Shown here: one piece after another, positions 12,401-22,100 of the stretch | Numbering within the stretch: position 1 is the first letter of the stretch | How the letters are laid out: each line of letters begins with the position of its first letter | Origin: Paramacrobiotus metropolitanus | Taxonomy: Eukaryota; Tardigrada; Eutardigrada; Parachela; Macrobiotidae | Direction of reading: 5' to 3' | NCBI RefSeq assembly: GCF_019649055.1 | Contig: NW_026570327.1 | Location: 248,001-312,000, forward strand | DNA length: 64,000 nt | Notes under the pieces: model-generated | Seen by the model: only the letters and a program-made list of their open reading frames with translations | Told to the model about the DNA's origin: nothing | The model's database searches: none | Position numbers and translations under genes: made by a program

Positions 12401-15400
12401 AAATCAGCAGCCAGAGATAGTTGTTAGTGGAAAAGGTAAACACCGGCAAACGGTGATTGACCTGTGAGTTAAATTACTGCAGCACGCAAAGTGCAGCAGA
12501 GTAATTTTTACGTAACGATCTGCAGCAGCTCGATAAAGGCAAGCCGCAAGCGGTAGCCAAAATCAGCAGCCAGAGATAGTTGTTTGTGGAAAAGGTAAAC
12601 ACCGGCAAACGGTGATTGACCTGTGAGTTAAATTACGGCAGCACGCAAAGTGCAGCAGAGTAATTTTTACGTAACGATCTCCAGCAGCTCGATAAAGGCA
12701 AGCCGCAAGCGGTAGCCAAAATCAGTAGCCAGAGATAGTTGACCGGATAAACGTAAACACAGACAGTCGGTGACTGACCTGTGTGGAAAATAGAAAATAA
12801 AATCACTGCAGCACGCAAAGTGCAGCGGGGTGATTTTAATAAATTAATTACTACAGTTGAAACCTTAAAGGTCGACAGTAGTAATTAGTTAGTACGGTAC
12901 TGTGACACTGCATGTGTATAGTCATTCAAACCGCAAAGGTGAATCAGCTGTACATTCTGGCAGTAAAGCTTTGCAGTAACAGGAAGTTGCTGCAGTGATC
13001 AAAGAAGCATTCAAACCGCAAAGGTAAAATGCTTGCTTTGTGGAAATGAAGTTGTAATTAGTACTGTTGAAACCTTAAAGGTCGGCAGTAGTAATTAGAG
13101 AAATTTATACAGTGCTATGGCATTGTATGTGTATACTGTATAGCCATTCAAGCAAAGGGAATGAGCTGTACAATCTGGCAGTAAAGCCCTGCAGTAACGC
13201 AAAGTTGCTGCAGTGCAGTTTAAATTATCTTATCAATCCTTGATCGAAGCCTCAAAGGTTGGTCAATGATTTGGTAAGATGCGTGCTACTGTAGATCGCA
13301 CAAACGGTTGTGTCTTCGGGATCAGCACCGGTAACCAGTCAAGTTCGTGGGGGAGGCGGTGAAATAATTATAAATAATATGCAGTCAAGTTCGCGGGGGA
13401 GAGAACAGGCGTCTTCCCATCCGCCAATTAAAAAGGAAAGAATTCGTCAGCCGTCACCGGCAAGTAGTTCAAGTACCTCGTCTTCGGCATCGGTTAGTCC
13501 TGTGCCCAACTCCGGCTCCAGTCAAGTTCGTGGGGGTGGCGTCGGTTTGATGAAGACCGTCTTCACCTGTACCCACAGAAAGTCTCCACTTCTCAGCAAA
13601 TTATCTCAGTAATGATGATAATTTTAATAAAACGAGATCTGGTTTAATTTTTAAAGTTTAGAGTTTAAACGCAGTCATACGTTGTTCGAAAAAGGAAAAT
13701 TCAGTGCTTTGATAGCGTGCAGTTTTCGCAACCGGAAATGCAGTGTGTAGTGTGACTGCCGTGCTGTGCGGTTGCACTGCGATTTTCGACTGTGTTGCAT
13801 AGCACACTGAAATTTCGCATTTGTCTGTTTGTTGTGGTTTTGCGTTTCCTCTCGATTTTCTCCAAGTCTCCTGAATCCTGGATCTCACATCGCCACTTCA
13901 CCATGGACCTCCGGATGCCAGCGCTTGACGATCACATACATTTACCGGATCAGGCGTATATCTCTTTGGCATCGGACGGACATGCGTGGATTGCGCGATG
14001 GAGATGGATGGATCAGGATGGCAGGGTGGTGCACGCATCGCACAATCACGGGATGGTACAGGATGGATGGCTTATATTGGCACGGCCAAGACTCGTTCGT
14101 GGGGGTGACGTGGGAAGGAGGATGTACCCACATCGTACGTCCAGATGCCTCTAAGATGTCCGCCTTTCACCTGTAAATACGAGCCGCCATGTTATTATCT
14201 AGTCATCTCTCTACCTGTGATTGGTCGTACGATAAATCCCTAGCGATGTATGCCGTGTACTTCTACTAGTCTATATAAGCTCGAGTGATGCCTAATATCG
14301 GGAGCGGTCAGGAATCAGTCTTCGATTTCTGACATTCTTACTTCTCTGACTACTATGTGTCGAGGAAATACTTGTGAATTAGATTAAAGGGCAGTATGTT
14401 CTAAAGGCTACGACTGGCGTTCATAATCGACCTTTCGGATTATAGCGTAGTCAGCCGCAGTATACTCGCGTCACAATTGACTTTCACCTTGATCTGATCC
14501 TTGAATTACCCGAGACCAGAAGTGAGAAGTAAGGTATTCGTTTGTCTGTTCGTGTGGTTCGCAGGGCTCCTGATAGGGATTCCTGGTTCCTGTGTTCCGG
14601 TTCGTATCTTCATCGTTCCTCCAAGTTGTTTTCGCCATACCAGTTTGAGAGAGAAGAGTGCTCATACCGCTTAGCGTGGCTAGGAAGTGGTTACTCGACG
14701 TACCGATCTTGTAATACGACAAGCCGGCTGAAGCAATTCAACCAAAGGCAACGTCAAATGAGAGTATACAAACTATACACTAATGCAGTATGACCATTCC
14801 CACCTCAGCATAGGCTCGAGAGCACAGATTCCCACGTTACCGGCGAAGTAGGTTTGATTACAGATTGCGAGAGTTTCACTAGGCAAACAATGGTCTACCC
14901 TGCACCTACTCGTACAGATAGTGTGACTTACGTATATACGCAATGCCAGTACCGTATAAAACAATTAATTCATATTACAGGAAGGCACGCTTCCACTTTT
15001 CACCTACTCAGATTTAACGTCCGGTACGTGTAGGCCGAGACCACATAAACTAGTCCGTCCACGGGATTCTGGAAAGCGCTGAGTAGGGCTGTGTCTTCGT
15101 AGCGTTCCAAGGGCGCTTTAAACCAACGCAGTAAGCAAGATGCGTAGGCTTCCGGAGCCAGCTCCCGCATGAAATACTGTGTGGCTTGCATTTGAAAGTC
15201 CCAATCACTATATCCATGATTGTGCTGCAGTTCATGCTCCAGTGTCCAGTAAGGATATTTTATCCAACCAGATAAGTAATCACTGAAGCGTGGGGTGGCA
15301 ATCGACGCCCAGGCTCCGGTCCATTTTCGCTCCGGCCGTGGATCATCGTAACCCAACTGTGCCAGACCACCGCCACTGGCGTCGAGCTTTTTCGGAAAGG

Positions 15401-17812
15401 TTACCAGATAGGTATCAGCTTTGCGGTCGTAATCGGCGTGTCGTCCATGTCGAACCGGGTCGCTCTGCATTATCCGATACCCCAACAACCACAAGCGGTA
15501 TTTCGGCAGGTGGAACAGTATCCGAAAGTCAGAAACAAGTCGAGCTAAAACCTGCTTCTCTTTTGCTGTTACGGTCAGATATTTCGGATCATCCGTAGCA
15601 TGTCTGCCATAACCGATCAATACGATCGAATACCATGGAAATGGGAAGATAACCTGCACGAACGAAACTGCGTGATAATATGTTTCCATTATAAAACAAT
15701 ATTTTCAACCAACCAAATTGCGTTACGCGCCTTCATTTGGATCAGACTTGGTATATAGATAGTATGAGCATTAAGTAATTTTTACCAACAACGCATAAGC
15801 CATGCACAACACAAAACTGACCTTTACGGTATCAATATCCGCAGTGCTCGTTAAACCAGGAATAGCCGTTTGATACTGATACACGGTCCAGTCGTTGATG
15901 GGGCCGGGGACGATAACGTCGATGGGCGCTTTTCCGCTTGTCTTGAAGAGAATTCGGCAACGCAGCTCGGTTAAAGCCCGGGGTGACCAGTTATTGATGG
16001 TCAGTGTAAAGGTCTGTCCCGACTGCTGTACGGTGACACTGATGTTGAGAGGACTGGTGAAATCATCGGGAAAAAGGGTGTTAACGTCCAACTGACCATC
16101 CTGCCACTTTTTAGCTTTAATTATTGTCAGAGCCGGATTCGGAGCCACCGTGGGGCATTGCTGAACTATAAATGCAACATAGCATGCATAGTCTACATCC
16201 ACTGTTACTGCGTACATTTGTATGATTACATTGCACACGAAAATGAAAAATACGGTAAACGGCTTACCGTCACACCGAGCAAAGCAGTACTCCCAACTTG
16301 TTTCCGTATAACACCAAGGCGCATCGTCTCCGCTGGGATTTCGACAGTAGTTATGATTGCCCTCCGTGACGAATTTGGTTAGTGACCAGTTCTTGCAGGG
16401 CAATCCACTAAAGGTTGTTGATTTCGTAACGGTGTACTTATTCAGCTGGCAAATAGGACTACCCGCTTCAGCGCACTCGTCGCCCTCACTGACGCAGGTC
16501 AACGTGTTCGCTACCGAAAGGAAATGGTAAATTTTGCGATCGACAAATCTTACTGAATTGTTTTGTCTGCAATAATTTTGACTTTTAATTAATAGAGGCC
16601 TAATACTACGATATTCAATAAGCGTTTACTCAACGCAAAATTAATACTGTATTGAACTACAATCACCAAGCAAAAGCCTAGACTAGTGCCTCGCATACAG
16701 TGTCACCTACTTGGACAATCTGGATAACAGTAGTTCCATCGTTCATTAGGATCCGTTGTGTAACACCATGGACCATCTGAGCCATCTGGATTGGCGCAAA
16801 AATTATGGGTACCCACTTCGGGAAATCGACTGTTGCTCCATGATTGGCAAGTCTTGCCGCTGACGGTGGTCGATTTGTTGGTTACAATGCCTTTACTTTG
16901 ACACAAACCGGTCTTCTGGTAGGCGCACTTGTTGGTCTGATCCACGCACTGATACTTTGCTATAAATAAGGATATGCATGTTCATTAAGTTGCCGGTTTG
17001 CAGTTTTCGGACGCATTTTTTTACTTACGTTTTTCGCATGAATTCTTGAACAATGTAGCGGTTCCCGATGGCAAAGCCGTTGACGTCCATCGTTTGGCAT
17101 GCGTGACGGTGGCACTCTCGTTTCCGTAGAGGACACAGTCCAGTGTTTTGGCGTAGTGTCCAATAGACGAGCAGCGAAAATCGTATACTTCGAGTGCATA
17201 ACGACAAGCGACTTTACATTCATCCAGCGAATACTGCTTCAGCCATATCAGCGCCGGAAAGGGACCGACAGATGTCAGACTGTCGAAGCATGATACGTCC
17301 GGTGCTGCACAATCAGAACTGGTTAGTTTTTTTCTAAATTGTAACAATTATCAATAGGTAACTGTAGTAACGATGCTGCTTCTGCGTATGTACCTGCAGC
17401 GACATAGGCGCTGGCCAGCGTCAGTGCGACCGCGAATAATCTGGAAGAAAACAATAATACAGAAACCGACCTTACTGTGGTAATGGAAAGGTTAAAGGTC
17501 ACCACGTAATTAGGGATGGCTTCCCTTTTGATTATCCAAGTAGGCTAATAAATTAACTGTACACTGTTTAATTTATGCAGGTATTCAAAGTCGCAGCCTT
17601 GGTCATAGGTTTAGTTTGCAGTATTTATCATCTTTTCAATACCGTTTTCGACCATTTTCATGCTTTAATACAGCTTATGGAAAACTTGCTAATACCACGG
17701 CAATAACTTACCTCAATAATTTTGTACTTGACTATTCAAACTTAAAACGGTAAGTTACAGTCATTAAAATTTTAAGAATTTAGAAGTACCTGCAGATAAT
17801 CCCGACAGCCAT
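9476..17812 (-). CDS. Secreted PAN-kringle-metalloprotease-like-hemopexin-like protein
   Basis: Exons (high to low): 17790-17812, 17394-17440 (signal peptide [19 protein letters not shown]), 17029-17304 (PAN/apple, CFDSL...[12 protein letters not shown]), 16711-16959 (kringle, [19 protein letters not shown]), 16268-16510 (kringle, [12 protein letters not shown]), 15822-16165 (unrecognised beta-rich), 15004-15653 ([11 protein letters not shown], a zinc HExxHxxGxxD signature), 14841-14905 (Cys-rich), 10973-11281 (kringle, [19 protein letters not shown]), 10501-10629, 10152-10406 (degenerate kringle), 9811-10041 and 9773 downwards (hemopexin-like, [15 protein letters not shown]). Phases agree across all junctions down to 9773. 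After that the frame meets TGA at 9721-9723, while hemopexin-like sequence continues in another frame to 9476, so the gene is either truncated (about 957 residues) or frameshifted. An LTR element and a foldback element lie in two introns. Predicted secreted, with carbohydrate/protein-binding modules around a possible protease. Confidence 0.75.
10712..10898. mobile_element. MITE-like foldback element with 62-base inverted termini
   Basis: Left arm 10712-10773 and right arm 10837-10898 are inverted repeats identical except for about one base, separated by about 63 bases of loop. The ends read TGTACGAGGAC and GTCCTCGTACA, so a TA target duplication next to CGAGGAC termini is possible, which would suit Tc1/mariner-type mobilisation. 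It lies in an intron of the kringle gene and encodes nothing. The near identity of the arms suggests recent origin or gene-conversion-like maintenance. The superfamily is inferred only from the TA pattern. Confidence 0.65.
11283..11899 (+). repeat. 5' LTR
   Basis: 617 bases, nearly identical to the copy at 14106-14721. Starts TG and ends CA. A TATA-like TATATAAG at 11449-11456 suits an LTR promoter, with transcription reading towards the internal region. Confidence 0.85.
11900..11915 (+). other. Primer binding site-like sequence
   Basis: TGGCGCCCACCGATGG abuts the end of the 5' LTR. The TGGCGCCC core is what primer binding sites complementary to tRNA 3' ends (for instance tRNA-Lys) look like. 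The tRNA identity was not verified. Confidence 0.55.
12007..13285 (+). repeat. Array of stem-loops in the LTR element's internal region
   Basis: At least fifteen short hairpins are packed in 1.3 kb of the sense strand. 12007-12029 is ACC-GAAA-GGT inside GGCG/CGCC. 12033-12053, 12072-12085, 12094-12109 and 12110-12128 all share GAG-CTTC-CTC at the top but have different lower stems. 12181-12193 is AACC-TTAAA-GGTT. 12236-12259 is CTGC-GCAAA-GCAG. Three tandem units of about 159 bases (about 12372-12845) each hold CCGC-AA-GCGG and GCAC-GCAAA-GTGC hairpins; the first two also carry CACCG-GCAAA-CGGTG, which unit 3 replaces with a different stem. Two further units of about 211 bases (about 12841-13220) hold long stems around ACCTTAAAGGT and ACC-GCAAA-GGT. 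Stem bases change in compensating pairs between units while loops stay fixed. Confidence 0.8.
13310..13612 (+). other. Low-complexity segment with reiterated purine-tract motif
   Basis: A Ser/Pro-rich open frame without family resemblance. The motif TCAAGTTCG followed by TGGGGG or CGGGGG occurs at about 13339, 13384 and 13521, and a close relative (CTCGTTCGTGGGGG) abuts the 3' LTR at 14106. These look like repeated copies of the polypurine-tract region rather than a gene. Confidence 0.4.
14106..14721 (+). repeat. 3' LTR
   Basis: 616 bases, almost identical to 11283-11899, followed by the target duplication AGCC and then host sequence. Confidence 0.85.
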
Positions 17813-19176
17813 TTGGCGTTGGTATGAGGCTTCAGCTTGCAATTGCATCCAGTTGCAGTCTGTACAGTACTTTACAACTCCAGGTCTGTAGTGCGCAGAC
17901 GTTCGTTTAAATTCCAGAACGATCAAACGTCAGGTACCTCATGGTCAGGAGCCGTAGACCCAAGAAAACAACATTATTCCAAATAGTTATCAAGTAATTT
18001 TATGGACAATCCAGAAAGGTGAACTGCAACACGAAGACGTCGTGCCCAAACATGGACGAAAATTTATTGTGTCTGAAGTCTTGAGCCAATAACCCAAGTT
18101 ATTGTACGTGGTCCAACAACTGGCCTGTGGTTCACCAGAGCAGTTGCATTATACGAACTTAAACGACGGGTTTAAAATTTTTACGGTACGTAATATTGCA
18201 CTTCATTCATACTCGTACTTAAACTCTTTGTCCGTGCCTGGATTGCCAGATCTCGATGATCGGCATTTTGAAAAGAACACTTTACTTCCGACAGAAATAT
18301 AGATATAAGTACTGATGAATCAGTGGTGGAACAACTGCGAGTAGGCACCAAGCAAACTTTTTGACTTTTCGAAAAAATGTCATTTTTTTGTACCTTTTTT
18401 CAAGTATTTTGAATACAATTTTTTTTCATGACAGGGTGCAACAAAAGGTTCATCTGGAACTTGTAGCTATAATCTTTGCCCTTTCACAAACGGGTTTGAA
18501 TCAAGCCTACTTCCAAAGCGATGGTATGCAAATTGTGTTAAAAAAATCTGCTACCGGATTTTACTAGAATTAAATGTGCAAAGTGTCCATTCTTTGGCTT
18601 CTTACAATTAGCCAGACACGACCATTGGAATGTGTCACCGTAAAACAACTACTCTAGAAAGAATCCCTCTACCCGAAATATCAATTTGATGTACAATACA
18701 TGTACAAGTACAACAGTTTACTTATGTTACGAGTTGGTTTAATATCTGCAATTACAGTTTTGAAACTGGGGAAATTGGAATCGTGGTTTCCAGAACATCA
18801 TTCAACTCCTCCATTTTTTAAAAATAACTCAGAAGAAAACTGTTCTATGACGTTGTTGGACTTCACTTTTGTATATTAAAGCCATTGTTGTTTCAAATAA
18901 AATTAACACGATGTCACATTTGTCTCTCAAGACCAACTCAAACTTTCTGTTAGAAATTGTTATTATAAAAATGTTAATGTTTTGCATTACATTATATTTT
19001 GAATATTTTAGATCATTGCTCTACACAACAGGGGTTCTTTTATCAAGCTTTCTGAATCAAGCTTTTGTTTACAGAACATGGTAAAAATGTAGCAATTCAA
19101 TAAATCAAGAATATGCACAACATCCAAATTAAGAAATCCACGGTAGTTTACAATCTTAAATGGCACGCGTCAAAGG
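17813..19176. other. Intergenic, no supported gene
   Basis: About 1.4 kb between the 5' end of the kringle gene and the 3' end of the first lectin receptor; it must contain the kringle gene's promoter. Short plus-strand ORFs at 18102-18302 and 18361-18567 have no confident homology; see the rejected list. Confidence 0.4.
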
Positions 19177-22100
19177 TCACGTATAGCTTTCATGTTCTTC
19201 GTGCTGAATCACCGACTGGTGTTCCGAATCGGCGAGTCTTTTTGCGCCGCCAAACATTGGTTGTCCGGTTGTTTTCCTCCTCCATGCAAGATAACCAAGT
19301 ACGGTTATAAGGGGTACAATTAAGGCGATAGCGACACCAATTCCCACCAGACCACCCGCAGATATGCCCTGGGACGGCGTGGCCGGAGTGGTTTCCACTC
19401 CGCCAATCGGGTCTTTTGATGGTGTGCTACCCGGCAATGTTATTGGTGGTGTTCGTCCGGTGGTCATTGTGGAAGATCGCATCGACGTCACCGTGGACGA
19501 ACCTATAAACAGAAATTAAATATTCCGTATGAAAACTTGCTATCATTAGATCCAGTTTCTTACTACTCACCAGTGGGGCCTGGAGGCAGAGTTTGTGCCG
19601 AAGAGCGTGATGTTGTCGATGCGACGGTCGTTGTAGGGTCACTTGTGCCCGTTGTGGGGATTTTCCTCGTTTCGCAGATGTAGCCTCTGGGATGTTGGGC
19701 ATTTACCTCACAAGCCATGTTCACCCATTTCCCGTCGTTACGCATTTCCGCGCAGGTCTCACGAGGCCAACTGGCACCAGGTTTGCCTGGAAAAATTTGC
19801 AATATTTTAGCACTACGCCACCGAAAAAATTTTCCGTGCAATGGACTGAGTGAAGTAAACATTTTTGAAAGCATCCCTTTTTTACTGACCTTCTGCCCAG
19901 TTAGCCACGCTACCAAACGGCACATCCGAATCCATCCACTTCCATTCATACCGGGATCCCCACATGTCCATTTGTTCTTCCACCAAACCGATCCAAGCTC
20001 CCGTTGAATGCTCCACATACTGCTGCAGACAGGCATTATCCTCCATGCTCCTTATCGATGCCAAACTACCATTTATAGCCGTACATGCATCTCTTGCTTC
20101 GGACCATGTATAATTTTTCGATTCGGTAGGCAATTCCACTTTGTAGCAGAAGGTACCACGGCAGTCAACTGAAAATCCCTCCGGACAAACACCGTTTACT
20201 GGTTCCGGATGCTTCGAACATTCCGCTAAAATTAGTCAGTAGTGATATTAACTTCGATGTATTTTTACTACAGACTGTACATAGTCTTAAGCTGTTAAGC
20301 ACATATAAAAAATCTAACGTTTGCTTGCTTCTCGAATATTGCAGCACTTTTCACTTTTCTAAATTTAATTTGTTTTACAGTAACATACTACTCATCTGTG
20401 AATTTTCCTTATTTTTTGGCAATGCAAATTGGAAAATAACAAAATAATTGCAAGCTTGTTAACTACGATAGAAATCTTGCTGCTGGGTGTTTGTAATCTT
20501 TTTCGCTCACGATTTCTGATTTCGCAGACCGCGTAATTTTTCGCTGCCGCCGAGCAATGACCCGTTTGCCACACTCCATCATACGTCATGAAAACGCACG
20601 ATGGCACACCGGTATCGGGTAGGGAATAAAACCCGGGGATGTTGTTGTATGTAGGCAGACATTCGCTGACCGTCCACCCGAGACTTCGTGATGTCACTTT
20701 CGATCCTATCCACGCCTCCGCGGAGGAAGTGTTAGCAAACTTGACCTTTTCAGCCAAAAGAACGTGGATTTGTGCGTTCTCGTAAACATTAGTAACCGAA
20801 GCAATACGGGATCCAGAATTTCCATCTCCACACAGGGCTACTCCATCATCCCAGGTACGCCTGCCAGCCGGCAGTTCGATCACTTTGAGGCAACCGCTGG
20901 GGAAATCGGTAAATCCAGCGGGGCAGTTCTGGGTTGGCGCAACCGCAGGAAACTGAGGATCTAAGCGACGATAAAAAATAATTCAACTATACTTTGCAGA
21001 TATTTATTTTCAGCATTTCTCCCGACTCCAGAGTTACAAAAATACGAACCTTTTTTTACTTTGCAGATGTACGGGAGCCTTGTACGACAAAAATGATCAT
21101 TCCATCGTCCCGCTCTTCCAGCTTCGCCAAGGATGTATACGCAAAGTGGTTCCTAAAAGTTAGTTTGTGATTAGCATTGTGTTACAGCCATTTAGCAACG
21201 GACGCCGTAAATTCAGAGTTACATCCAGAAATCTACTTCGTTATAATTATGGCAAAGGTCACACCTGTGGATAGGGAATAGGTTCATTAAAATCCCAGTT
21301 AGTATAGTCCAGAGGAGTGTCGTCGGTGTAGAAAAACGACTGCTTTTGTGAGTCTTCGAATAATCCCATCCACCTATCGACTCTATCTTTTCCCATTTGT
21401 GCCACTACAAATGACTCCTCCAGTATGTCGTGGATGGACAGCAGATGCGACTGCTTGGAGAAATCATCGTTTGGATAAATGAATTTGCAGTTGGTGTGGG
21501 CTGTGTTCCAACCTGCTTGAGTAAGGGCCGCAGAAAAATAATAACAGCTTTCTCCTGTTATAAAAAATTAAAGAGTTAATTAAAATTAAAATCTTAAAAT
21601 CTTGGAAGTACTGTTTAGTAGTGTTTACCATCAGGTACGCGAAAAACTGTATTGCTTACTGAATGGTACACAGTTCGGACATGGACAGCCCCAGGTTTCA
21701 TAACTCGCCGGTGGTGTCGGGGTCACAGTCGGCACAATAGGTGTTCGGCGCTTTTTACAAACATACGGAAAATCCACTCCGCACACTTCATCCTTCCATT
21801 TGCCAGTGCGACTGTCCATAGTCACACAAGCCTCCACACCAAAAGGATGGGGCTCACCGGGCGCCCATGCGCGGAAGTACGAAGTGGACCCGTCGACCCA
21901 TGCATGCTGATTCGTGGCGACGTCACGCAGCCGCAATCCAATCCAAAATTGAGTAGCGTTGCCTGCTTGCTTGCCTAGCACGGTCGTAAGAAAGTCCTGC
22001 TGGTCTGCTTCGACGGTTGCTAAATGTGCTTGAGCACTATTGCACAGTGTTTCCGCATTGCCCCAGTTTACGTCGAAACGGGAAACAAGGAAACACGAAT

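Larger units (their letters stand above)
11283..14721 (+). mobile_element. Non-autonomous LTR retrotransposon relic, about 3.4 kb
   Basis: Two direct LTRs (11283-11899 and 14106-14721) begin TGACGTGGG and end AATACGACA, with the 4-base direct repeat AGCC just outside each end. A primer-binding-site-like TGGCGCCCACCGATGG follows the 5' LTR directly, and a purine-rich CGTGGGGG precedes the 3' LTR, which fixes the sense strand as plus. The 2.2 kb between the LTRs has no recognisable gag, pol or env; it is a TRIM/LARD-like element presumably mobilised by a Ty3/gypsy-like relative (the 4-base duplication fits). The LTRs differ at about three positions in 617 bases, so the insertion is young. It lies antisense within the kringle gene at an exon edge. 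Confidence 0.85.

Noticed and set aside
12372-13220. Regularly spaced repeats that could suggest a CRISPR array
   Set aside because: The units are long (about 159 and 211 bases), nearly identical throughout without unique spacers, lie inside an LTR element, and the genome is eukaryotic.
13792-14176. Open frames of 115-120 codons just before the 3' LTR
   Set aside because: Two overlapping frames on the same strand, with no known domain and a repetitive Trp/Gly/His bias derived from repeated GGATGG-like bases; not supported as a gene.
18100-18860. Fragmentary frames with a faint likeness to PiggyBac-type transposase (a TDESVVEQ segment followed by scattered pieces)
   Set aside because: The likeness is a few residues only, no catalytic Asp context or terminal repeats can be shown, and chance is a fair explanation.
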